Below are positions 1-5,771 of a stretch of 7,450 nt of DNA, piece after piece. The notes under the pieces are model-generated. The model searched no databases and was not told where the DNA came from. It saw only the letters and a list, made by a program, of their open reading frames with translations. The position numbers were made by a program, and so were the translations under genes. How positions within the stretch are numbered: the stretch's first letter is position 1; every line of letters begins with the position of its first letter. This DNA is from an uncultured Lachnospiraceae bacterium (GTDB lineage: Bacteria > Bacillota_A > Clostridia > Lachnospirales > Lachnospiraceae). The stretch covers positions 1 to 7,450 of the forward strand of contig CAJKKX010000108.1 of NCBI GenBank assembly GCA_905200565.1, in the 5' to 3' direction.

Positions 1-783
1 TGTATCAAGACCATTTGCCAGTGCCATCAGCTGATGGCCAAGACAAATTGCAAAAATCGGAACGTTAGAATCATACAGCTTTTTGATCTCCTTAATGATC
101 TCTGTACACTCCTTCGGGTCTCCAGGACCGTTTGAAAGCATAATGCCATCAGGATTTGCTGCAAGAATATCCTCTGCTTTTGTGTCAGCAGGATAAATGG
201 TAACTTCACAACCTCTCTTATGCAGTGAGTCGCCAATATTTTTCTTTGCACCAAGATCAAGAAGTGCTACCTTGTAGCCATCTCCCGGCAATACTTCTCT
301 TTCTTTACATGTAGTTGCCATTACTACGCCAGTCGGGGAATATGCCTTAAGCTTTGGAAGGATCTCCTCCAAGTCAAAATCCTCTCTGCGTGTAATCATA
401 CCATTCATGGTTCCCTTCTCACGCAAAAGCTGTGTCAATGCTCTAGTATCAATTCCACAGATTCCTGGAATTTCATTTTTCTCAAGAAACTCCTGAATAG
501 TTCCCTGACTTCTGAAGTTGCTTGGCATACGGGACAACTCACGTACAATATAGCCATCCGGCCACGGACGCTTTGACTCCATATCCTCATAACAGATTCC
601 ATAATTACCGATCAGCGGATAAGTCATTACAACAGCCTGACCCGCATAAGAAGGATCTGTAAGTACCTCTAGGTAGCCTGTCATTGAAGTATTAAAAACA
701 ATCTCACTGATGATTTCTCTTCTGGAGCCAATACTGACGCCAGTAAATACCGTACCGTCTTCTAGTATCAGAAACGCTTTCAT
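1..783 (-). CDS. carA: Carbamoyl-phosphate synthase small (glutaminase) subunit, 3' part missing
   Basis: CarA hydrolyses glutamine and passes ammonia to CarB, which makes carbamoyl phosphate for pyrimidine and arginine synthesis in the cytoplasm. I translated the minus strand from the ATG at 783: 261 codons are open to the window edge, against a family length of about 355. The N-terminal small-chain domain (about residues 1-150) has the conserved FNTSMTGYLEVLTDPSYAGQ (30-49) and GICGIDTRALTQLLREKGTMNGMI region (107-130). A class I glutamine amidotransferase domain starts near residue 172 (ALLDLGAKKNI). It shows SNGPGDP (217-223) and the nucleophile Cys247 in AICLGHQ. The His-Glu pair of the triad lies past the edge. 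Ribosome binding sequence AAAGGA (799-794) is 10 bases before the ATG. carB, the usual downstream neighbour, would be outside the window. The upstream leader carries a terminator, so attenuation is likely. The identification is firm. Confidence 0.97.
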   Translation of the reverse strand, partial: MKAFLILEDGTVFTGVSIGSRREIISEIVFNTSMTGYLEVLTDPSYAGQAVVMTYPLIGNYGICYEDMESKRPWPDGYIVRELSRMPSNFRSQGTIQEFLEKNEIPGICGIDTRALTQLLREKGTMNGMITRREDFDLEEILPKLKAYSPTGVVMATTCKEREVLPGDGYKVALLDLGAKKNIGDSLHKRGCEVTIYPADTKAEDILAANPDGIMLSNGPGDPKECTEIIKEIKKLYDSNVPIFAICLGHQLMALANGLDT

Positions 784-807
784 TTGCCACCTGTCCTTTC
801 GTGTTTT

Positions 808-827
808 GTAAAAGATCTGCCTTTTAC
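808..827 (-). promoter_or_regulatory. Small hairpin just before the carA ribosome binding site
   Basis: In the minus-strand transcript GUAAAAG (827-821) and CUUUUAC (814-808) form a perfect 7-bp stem with a six-base loop. It ends 8 bases before the carA Shine-Dalgarno sequence. Its left part, UAAAAGGCA (826-818), can instead pair with UGCC plus the U-tract of the leader terminator (849-839) with a bulge, so the two structures may exclude each other. Function is inferred only from position. Confidence 0.35.
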
Positions 828-839
828 GGATGATTGCAT

Positions 840-880
840 AAAAAGGGCAGGCATCTCTGCCAAAAGCCGAGAGCCTACCC
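840..880 (-). terminator. Leader intrinsic terminator upstream of carA, probable attenuator
   Basis: In the minus-strand transcript, GGGTAGGC (880-873) pairs with GCCTGCCC (852-845) with one G-U pair. Inside it TCTC (872-869) pairs with GAGA (857-854) across a single unpaired U. Five U residues follow (844-840). This is a textbook intrinsic terminator lying between the carA promoter and the carA start, with about 57 bases to the ATG, so it should reduce transcription of carA unless it is relieved. Upstream UACCC (897-893) can pair with the GGGUA (880-876) of the terminator's 5' arm, a possible but short antiterminator. The same hairpin would also stop read-through from the DJ-1-family gene. 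The effector is not known; pyrimidine or arginine control would fit the gene. Confidence 0.75.
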
Positions 881-927
881 CTCTTCTTTGACGGGTATTC
901 TTTTAAGTCAATACTCAAATTGTTAAG

Positions 928-956
928 ATTCTACCACAAAAGATTTTGCATTTCAA
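928..956 (-). promoter_or_regulatory. Sigma-A-type promoter of carA
   Basis: On the minus strand, -35 TTGAAA (956-951) and -10 TAGAAT (933-928) are separated by exactly 17 bases, and TGG directly before the -10 gives an extended -10 (TGn). The predicted transcription start is near 921, about 140 bases upstream of carA. The promoter begins only 26 bases after the stop codon of the DJ-1-family gene, with no terminator between them. Confidence 0.8.
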
Positions 957-982
957 CCTTTATTTTCAGGATTTCTTTCGCT

Positions 983-1543
983 CTATACCAGCGCTCCTGT
1001 GTAGATCACAGACTCCGCAATCCGCTTTGCTTCTTCTTTTCCTTTCAGGTTCGCGATAATTTCCAGCGCAAACGGTACCGCCGTCCCAAGTCCTCTGCTG
1101 GTGGTAATATGGCCGTCTGTCACTGCCGGAACTGTAAGCACGTCCGCTCCTGTCAGGCGTTCTTCAAATCCCGGATAGCATACCGCCTTTTTCCCCTTTA
1201 AAAGCCCCAGGTCTCCCAGGACGCTCGGCGCGGCACAGATCGCTCCAATTCTGATTTTCCGCTCATCCGCGCGCTTAAGTAAAGAAACCAGCTCTTCGCA
1301 CGCCCCCAGATACTTCGTGCCCGGCATTCCACCCGGAAGAACCAGCATTTCCACATCCTCCAGTGCGATTTCATCTATTCCGGCGTCCATCCCCACCCGG
1401 ATACCATGACTTCCCGTCACGTCCTTTTTTCCGGCAATCCCTGCCATTTTTACAGGCACATCCGCCCTGCGCAGTAAGTCTACGACTGTCAGCGCCTCAA
1501 TCTCCTCAAATCCTTCCGCAAAAAATACACATACCTGTTTCAT
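983..1543 (-). CDS. DJ-1/PfpI (ThiJ/YajL-like) family protein
   Basis: A cytoplasmic member of the DJ-1/PfpI superfamily, whose members are variously described as deglycase/glyoxalase-like, chaperone or redox-sensing proteins; the exact reaction here is not known. Counting from the ATG at 1543 gives 186 residues, the usual size. Visible are the buried Glu16 in GFEEIEA, LPGGMPG (residues 69-75), nucleophile Cys103 in GAICAAP (the nucleophile elbow), and HITTSRGLGTA (145-155). I chose the start at 1543 because AAAGGA (1557-1552) is 8 bases upstream. A longer frame from 1585 would begin upstream of the -10 box of the gene's own promoter, and the ATG at 1549 is only 2 bases from the ribosome binding site. 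The gene is divergent from the CYTH gene and runs towards carA with no terminator before the carA promoter. Confidence 0.92.
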   Translation of the reverse strand: MKQVCVFFAEGFEEIEALTVVDLLRRADVPVKMAGIAGKKDVTGSHGIRVGMDAGIDEIALEDVEMLVLPGGMPGTKYLGACEELVSLLKRADERKIRIGAICAAPSVLGDLGLLKGKKAVCYPGFEERLTGADVLTVPAVTDGHITTSRGLGTAVPFALEIIANLKGKEEAKRIAESVIYTGALV

Positions 1544-1573
1544 CTCCATCGTCCTTTCCTGTTCTTTTCCTTT

Positions 1574-1602
1574 ATTATACCGCATTTTCAGTATCGTTTC
1601 AC
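1574..1602 (-). promoter_or_regulatory. Promoter of the DJ-1-family gene
   Basis: On the minus strand, a perfect -10 TATAAT (1579-1574) stands 17 bases after a weaker -35 GTGAAA (1602-1597). Transcription would start near 1567, leaving a short leader of about 24 bases before the ATG at 1543. This placement rules out the longer open reading frame starting at 1585. Confidence 0.65.
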
Positions 1603-1673
1603 GGCAAATTTAAAAACCTCCTGTTCTTTTTCCCTTCTGTATAGTAGAATGGCTGGTAGAAAAGGAGGTTCTT

Positions 1674-2123
1674 ATGGAAATTGAAAGAAAATTTTTAATC
1701 ACAGAATTACCGGAAAATCTGGAGCAGTACCCGTTTCATCTCATTGAGCAGGGCTATCTCTGCACAGCCCCCGTGGTGCGTATCCGAAAACAGGATGAGG
1801 AATATTATCTTACGTACAAATCAAAAGGAATGATGGTACGGGAGGAATATAATCTTCCCCTGACAGCGGAAGCCTACTACCACTTGAAAGAAAAAGTTGA
1901 TGGAAATCTGATTTCCAAAAAAAGGTACCTGATTCCGCTCACCGAAAAGCTGACGGCGGAACTTGATATTTTTCAAGATGCGCTGGCGCCGCTTCGCCTG
2001 GCCGAAGTGGAATTTTCCTCCAAAGAGGAAGCGGAAGCATTCGTTCCGCCCGCATGGCTGGGAGGGGACGTCACCTTTTCCCACTTATACCATAACAGTT
2101 ATCTTAGCAGTCTTAAGCTTTAA
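1674..2123 (+). CDS. CYTH-domain protein, probable triphosphate tunnel metalloenzyme
   Basis: CYTH proteins fold into a beta-barrel tunnel that binds triphosphates with a divalent metal. Short bacterial members of about 150-160 residues, such as the Clostridium thermocellum enzyme, act on inorganic tripolyphosphate or nucleoside triphosphates; a few relatives are class IV adenylate cyclases. The 149-residue protein opens with the defining ExExK signature (Glu2, Glu4, Lys6 in MEIERKF). It then shows VRIRKQ (Arg36, Arg38), TYKSKG (Lys49, Lys51), REE (56-58), KKRY (82-85), AELDIF (Glu96, Asp98) and LAEVEF (Glu111, Glu113), alternating basic and acidic tunnel residues in the expected order. It is soluble, with no signal peptide. 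The ribosome binding site AAAGGAGG (1661-1668) lies 5 bases before the ATG. A TAGAAT box (1645-1650) may be the -10, but no good -35 is seen. The family is clear; the substrate is an inference. Confidence 0.93.
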   Translation: MEIERKFLITELPENLEQYPFHLIEQGYLCTAPVVRIRKQDEEYYLTYKSKGMMVREEYNLPLTAEAYYHLKEKVDGNLISKKRYLIPLTEKLTAELDIFQDALAPLRLAEVEFSSKEEAEAFVPPAWLGGDVTFSHLYHNSYLSSLKL

Positions 2124-2167
2124 AGCGCCAAAAGAGCCGCCGCCATGCCAGAATAGGCGAACCCCTC

Positions 2168-3655
2168 CTACGATTCTCCGTTCGCCACTACCGGCGTCGG
2201 CCGGCTCTGATCAAATACTTCTTTGGCGTCAAACATATCGTTTATTACATCCGTAGCCCCCTGGCTTGCCCGGTACAGCATATAACCGTCCAGGTTAATG
2301 CGTCCCTGTCGCACATAGTTTTCACGAATCTGCACCCAGTACGGTACGGACCCATCCACGTTGCAGAAGAAATTGTACCCGGCTCCTTTATAGTAAGTAA
2401 ACTTCTCATTGTCAGAACTGTAGTCATGCCAGTCTCCAATATCGTTTCCATGTGCAAAAATAATCGTATCCACAGGTCCCACGTTATTCTGTACCGTGTT
2501 TACCCACTTTTCATTATCCGTTTTTAATTCCTCTACGGTTTTTCCTGTCACGCTGAGATGCCCCCATGTATGACTGGCAAATTCCCATCCCGACGCTTTG
2601 ATAGCTTCTGCGATCTTCGCGGCCTCTGCCACTTCCTGTTCCCAGTTAAAGCCAGGGTGCGCGTCCAGCCAGACCCTCTGATCCTCTGACAGATTTTCTT
2701 TCGTCTGATAGGCTACGTCCGTGCGATACCCAAAAACCCCGTCATATCCTGTCAGGGCGATCATTCCCCTGGCTCCCCGGTAAGCGCCGTCCGGATGCTT
2801 CTCCAAAAAGGAATTCAGTCTGGGAACCACATCGAAATCGCCTACCTCCTCGGTTCCGTCCGATTTTATATAATGGCACTTCACATCCCCGTTCTTATCC
2901 AGTACCAGCTTATCAGGATAACTGGCCTTCTCATAAGAATGATAATAGCTCAGATCATCCACCGAGAGTACCACCGGTTTTTTGCCAGCCGGAAGCATGA
3001 GATTTTCGTTTCTTGTAAAACTCACATTTCCATTTGCATCCTTCGTTTCTACCACCAGATCACGCAGACGCACGAATACGTATCCATTATCATACATCTT
3101 CTGCACGATCTTATCGAATTCATCTACGGTGGTCATCCAGGCATTCATGCCGTCCGCTCCCTGCTGCCCCATCACAGAAGCATTCAGGGCAACCTGCGGT
3201 TCATTCATCAGCGAGTGATAGAAAATGTGCGGCACCGTGTCCACATCCACGGCTACGCAGGCTGCCTTTGCGGACGTGTATTCGCTGATTGCCGCCGTCA
3301 TCTTCGTATCCTGCTCATAGCCGCCTGCTGATTTTATTTTCTCAATGGCGGCGTCATAGTCATACCCCGCTGCCAGTAGCCGCGCTTCCTCCAGTATTTT
3401 CACATTTTTATTTTCCGTCTCTGTCTGCACCACAGCCGCACTCTCTGTCTGTGTCTTTTTATCCGTTTTCTCTTCCTTTACCCCCAGCGCGTTCGTCGTG
3501 AATCTGGTAATCCCCACGATCACCGCCAATACCGCCACGCAGCCGGCTGCTTTTAAAAGCATCTCCCGCTGACGTTTCTTTTTTCTCTGTTCTCTTCGTC
3601 TCTTTAATTCACTGTCTCTGCGTAACAGCTCATCGTCCATTTCTCTTTTCGCCAT
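2168..3655 (-). CDS. Membrane-anchored divergent polysaccharide deacetylase (NodB-like)
   Basis: A 495-residue protein. Residues 1-32 are very basic and should be cytoplasmic, one membrane segment covers about 33-51, and the rest should face outward. Residues 62-85 form a polar Lys/Thr/Glu linker, and 87-132 look helical and repeat-like (TPR-like, low certainty). The catalytic part has the NodB-type Asp pair in VLSVDDLSYY (Asp233-Asp234) and the metal-binding HxxxH in SHTWGH (His362, His366), with FAHGND (400-405) after it. Family enzymes remove acetyl groups from N-acetylated glycans such as peptidoglycan or surface polymers. About 130 residues separate the Asp pair from the HxxxH motif, much more than in canonical NodB domains. 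The ribosome binding site AAAGGAG (3671-3665) is 9 bases before the ATG. The gene starts 22 bases after the EEP-family gene stops, so the two are one operon. The substrate is unknown. Confidence 0.88.
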   Translation of the reverse strand: MAKREMDDELLRRDSELKRRREQRKKKRQREMLLKAAGCVAVLAVIVGITRFTTNALGVKEEKTDKKTQTESAAVVQTETENKNVKILEEARLLAAGYDYDAAIEKIKSAGGYEQDTKMTAAISEYTSAKAACVAVDVDTVPHIFYHSLMNEPQVALNASVMGQQGADGMNAWMTTVDEFDKIVQKMYDNGYVFVRLRDLVVETKDANGNVSFTRNENLMLPAGKKPVVLSVDDLSYYHSYEKASYPDKLVLDKNGDVKCHYIKSDGTEEVGDFDVVPRLNSFLEKHPDGAYRGARGMIALTGYDGVFGYRTDVAYQTKENLSEDQRVWLDAHPGFNWEQEVAEAAKIAEAIKASGWEFASHTWGHLSVTGKTVEELKTDNEKWVNTVQNNVGPVDTIIFAHGNDIGDWHDYSSDNEKFTYYKGAGYNFFCNVDGSVPYWVQIRENYVRQGRINLDGYMLYRASQGATDVINDMFDAKEVFDQSRPTPVVANGES

Positions 3656-3678
3656 TCCCCTTTTCTCCTTTGAACATT

Positions 3679-4797
3679 CTATTCAGGGTTGGAAACCTCA
3701 TCCGTTCCCAACACAAACTCCATAACAACCGGATTATGATCCGAATAAGTAAATCCGGCGTCCAGATTTTCCGCCGACGCCTTTATATTGTCTGAAATCA
3801 GAAACCCGTCCACGATTACCGTGTACGTCACGCCTTTTTCATAGGAAATATCCGCTCCCCTGCAAGTCGGAACCTCAAGTGCATTTTCCGCCCTCACGAA
3901 ATGATACCCCTCTGCCAGACTGTCGTCCGAAAGCTGATAGACCCATTCCGGAATTTTCTGCTCCGATGGAAACGTATCAATCGAATCGGCAATGTCGTGG
4001 TTGAAATCCCCTCCCACGATCACATAATGCCCCTGATCCCGCTCCTCTGTCAGCACTTCATTCAGCCTTTCCAACTGCTTTGCCCGAATGGTTCCTCCTT
4101 CATCATAAGCGCTCAGATGTACCTGAATCAGAACCAGCTCTTTTCCGCCTTCCACCGGAAGCCTGCTCACCAGAAAACACCTGTCCAGATCGGTAAATTT
4201 TGTAAAAAAAGCATCGCTTACCGGAAACTGCCTTCTCATATTTCCAAGAATCTGATATTTGCTGAAGGTCATCATCCCCGCCTGCACAGACCCATGCGGT
4301 TCATAGAACGGATAGAGCAGATAAGCGCTGTGAAAATTATTGGCAAACACCGTTCCGTAATCCGGAAATTCCTTTTCCAGAATCTCTCTCTGGTTCACCT
4401 GGTAGCTTCTCGTCGCCTTTTCATCTACTTCCTGCGTAAAGATAAAATCCGTCCCCTGCTCCTTCAAAAGCTTTACGCTTCCTTCCGTATTGGCAAGCTC
4501 TTCCTCCTTCGACCTCGCCCTCGCATGTTTTCCCGCAGTTTTCGTGCCATTTTTCATCTCTCCGGCGTCCATAAAAAAGGAGTAGTCATAGGAGTATGCC
4601 CCAAATCCGATGTTATAAGTCATAATCCGGTAAGTTTCCCCTTCCTTTATGCGCTCCTGCTTTGGATTCTGCGTGGCAAGCTCCGTAAAATCTTCAATCC
4701 GGTCATACTGAACCTGCATATAAATGACATATGCAGCCACCGCCGCCACAAGAACCGCAAAAATTCCCAGAACTATTTTCCCTGCCTTTTTTACCAA
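3679..4797 (-). CDS. Membrane-anchored endonuclease/exonuclease/phosphatase (EEP) family protein, TTG start
   Basis: EEP-fold enzymes cut phosphodiester or phosphomonoester bonds in nucleic acids, inositol phosphates or phospholipids with a divalent metal. This 372-residue member has an uncleaved N-terminal anchor (basic MVKKAGK, then a hydrophobic stretch of about 8-28), which places the catalytic domain outside the cell. The full catalytic set is visible: Asn62 (MTYNIGFG), Glu123 (TQEVD), His227 (VHLSAYDEG), Asp264 and Asn266 (GGDFNHD), Asp330 (VDGFLIS), Asp353-His354 (YSDHNP). The start codon is TTG. It is supported by GGGAGGG (4810-4804) 6 bases upstream and by the anchor it includes; the first internal ATG (residue 27) would remove the anchor. 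The gene is first in an operon with the polysaccharide deacetylase, under a strong promoter. An extracellular nuclease, phospholipase-like or glycerophosphodiester role is possible; sequence alone does not decide. Confidence 0.9.
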   Translation of the reverse strand: MVKKAGKIVLGIFAVLVAAVAAYVIYMQVQYDRIEDFTELATQNPKQERIKEGETYRIMTYNIGFGAYSYDYSFFMDAGEMKNGTKTAGKHARARSKEEELANTEGSVKLLKEQGTDFIFTQEVDEKATRSYQVNQREILEKEFPDYGTVFANNFHSAYLLYPFYEPHGSVQAGMMTFSKYQILGNMRRQFPVSDAFFTKFTDLDRCFLVSRLPVEGGKELVLIQVHLSAYDEGGTIRAKQLERLNEVLTEERDQGHYVIVGGDFNHDIADSIDTFPSEQKIPEWVYQLSDDSLAEGYHFVRAENALEVPTCRGADISYEKGVTYTVIVDGFLISDNIKASAENLDAGFTYSDHNPVVMEFVLGTDEVSNPE

Positions 4798-4836
4798 AGA
4801 AAGCCCTCCCTCTTACAAAAAGTAATGATAAATTCT

Positions 4837-4865
4837 ATTATAAACAATCACCTAAAAAGCGTCAA
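4837..4865 (-). promoter_or_regulatory. Strong promoter of the EEP-deacetylase operon
   Basis: On the minus strand, -35 TTGACG (4865-4860) and a perfect -10 TATAAT (4842-4837) are spaced by 17 bases, matching the sigma-A consensus at 11 of 12 positions. Transcription should start near 4830, about 33 bases before the TTG start codon. The promoter sits in the 160-base region shared with the divergent FMN_bind-like gene. No operator palindrome is evident beside it. Confidence 0.82.
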
Positions 4866-4957
4866 TCATAAACTTCATCTGTTTCCCTGTTTTTCCTGCA
4901 TATCTTCCGGCCTTTGTAAATAGAATGATACAAAATAAATTGTCAGGAGGACTGCTG

Positions 4958-5437
4958 ATGGGTTCAAAAACTAAAATTATGGTATTTCGTATGAGGGAGC
5001 TGATTTATACCGGAATTTTCCTTGCGCTGGGAATCGTTCTGGTAATACTGCTGATCGTGATGTTCCGCCCCAAATCCACCTCCGCTCCAGGCGCCCTTCC
5101 TTCTGAGGGTAAGGACAGTTCTTCCGTTTCTCAGGCAAAATATACGCCCGGCGTCTATACAACTCCGGTTACTCTGAACAACAATGCCCTGGACGTGGAG
5201 GTGACTGTGGACAGCGACCACATCAATTCTATACGTCTGGTAAATCTGAGCGATACCGTGACGACTATGTATCCTCTCGTACAGCCTGCCCTGGATGAGA
5301 TCGCCGGGCAAATCTGTGAAAAACAGTCAACGGAAGGCATTACATATTCCGAGGACAGCCGTTATACTTCCCAGGTCCTCTTAGAGGCCGTGGAATCCGC
5401 TCTGGAAACCGCCCGGAAAAAAGCGCCTTCAGACTGA
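4958..5437 (+). CDS. Single-pass membrane protein with degenerate FMN_bind-like domain
   Basis: Counted from the ATG at 4958 the protein has 159 residues. This start is preferred over the one at 4925 because AGGAGG (4945-4950) lies 7 bases before it. A membrane segment covers about residues 17-35 and is followed by a Pro/Ser-rich linker. The outer domain (about 60-150) has the layout of FMN_bind domains: YTPGVYTT at the start, strands of the type VEVTVDSDHINSIRLV, a helix with ALDEIAGQICEKQS, and a C-terminal YTSQVLLEAVESALETA resembling the segment after the flavin site. In flavinylated members a [S/T]GA[T]-type motif carries FMN on Thr; here the aligned stretch reads EDSRYTS, so the Thr seems replaced by Arg and covalent FMN is unlikely. 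A TAGAAT box at 4921-4926 may be its -10, but the -35 is poor. The gene is real; its function is unknown. Confidence 0.8.
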   Translation: MGSKTKIMVFRMRELIYTGIFLALGIVLVILLIVMFRPKSTSAPGALPSEGKDSSSVSQAKYTPGVYTTPVTLNNNALDVEVTVDSDHINSIRLVNLSDTVTTMYPLVQPALDEIAGQICEKQSTEGITYSEDSRYTSQVLLEAVESALETARKKAPSD

Positions 5438-5454
5438 CCGCAGGCCGTGCTCCT

Positions 5455-5507
5455 GACATTTCAAAGCGGGTCTGCCGACTGCGGCATAACACCTGCTTTG
5501 AAATGTC
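5455..5507. repeat. Long inverted repeat with nested hairpin between convergent genes
   Basis: GACATTTCAAAGCGGGT (5455-5471) is the reverse complement of ACCTGCTTTGAAATGTC (5491-5507) except at one position, which becomes a G-U pair in the plus-strand RNA. The 19-base loop contains a second stem, TGCCG (5473-5477) with CGGCA (5482-5486). It lies between the stop codons of the FMN_bind-like gene (17 bases before it) and the 76-residue gene (14 bases after it), the place for a bidirectional terminator. No T-tract follows the stem on either strand, so it is not a canonical intrinsic terminator. It could instead protect 3' ends of mRNA or be a dispersed repeat unit. Confidence 0.85.
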
Positions 5508-5521
5508 CGTATGCAAGGCTT

Positions 5522-5752
5522 TTACATCATTTCTTTTAATTCCCGGATCAGCGCCATATCTTCTTCCGTAAGCCGGATATTGGAGGCGAGTGTCTCTCCT
5601 TCCGGCGTCGTCACGCTGATTTCCATCACCGTGCCTTCTCTCAGCGCTTTCTGCGAAACTGCCTCGAAAAATTTCGGGAGTTTGGGATGTCTTCCCGTAA
5701 ATCCATTCCAGGCATTTTTCATCTGCATCAATTTCATCGGATTGATATTCAT
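5522..5752 (-). CDS. Small hypothetical protein downstream of nadE
   Basis: A 76-residue protein of unknown function. It has no signal peptide or membrane segment. The N-terminal half is basic and Met/Lys/Phe-rich (MNINPMKLMQMKNAW, then GRHPKLPKFFEAVSQ), the middle holds a likely strand pair (TVMEISVTTPEGETLASNIRL), and the acidic C-terminal end is helical (TEEDMALIRELKEMM). Good support for a real gene comes from GGAGGAG (5767-5761) 8 bases before the ATG and from the 19-base gap after the nadE stop, which implies co-transcription. It ends just before the long inverted repeat. Similar short proteins occur in related Clostridia as far as I recall, but I cannot name a domain family. Confidence 0.8.
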   Translation of the reverse strand: MNINPMKLMQMKNAWNGFTGRHPKLPKFFEAVSQKALREGTVMEISVTTPEGETLASNIRLTEEDMALIRELKEMM

Positions 5753-5771
5753 ATGCCTTTCTCCTCCATCT

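Noticed and set aside
27..260. 77-codon minus-strand open frame.
   Set aside because: It lies in another frame inside carA, whose translation is plainly conserved over the same bases.
780..839. A 19-codon minus-strand open frame whose TGA overlaps the carA ATG (ATGA), like a coupled leader peptide.
   Set aside because: Its ATG follows directly after the terminator U-tract with no ribosome binding site, and its codons show no run of arginine or other regulatory codons. The overlap is likely chance.
1..960. Lower GC in carA (sampled lines about 37-47%) than in parts of nadE (about 60-63%) as a sign of horizontal transfer.
   Set aside because: nadE itself varies widely (a line near 6001 is about 37%), and carA may simply use codons of a well-expressed gene; hand counts of a few lines do not support a transfer claim.
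1622..1650. Promoter for the CYTH gene (TGTTCT, 17 bases, TAGAAT).
   Set aside because: The -10 is plausible, but the -35 matches the consensus poorly, so it is mentioned only in the gene entry.
2124..2167. Possible terminator between the convergent CYTH and deacetylase genes.
   Set aside because: Only short CGCC/GGCG pairings are possible, and no T-run follows on either strand.
2795..3331. 178-codon plus-strand open frame.
   Set aside because: Antisense to the polysaccharide deacetylase gene, with a His/Ile-rich translation typical of a shadow frame.
3901..4923. 340-codon plus-strand open frame.
   Set aside because: It is antisense to the EEP-family gene, which has every catalytic motif; its translation is rich in Arg, His, Ile and Leu with no recognisable domain, and no ribosome binding site was seen.
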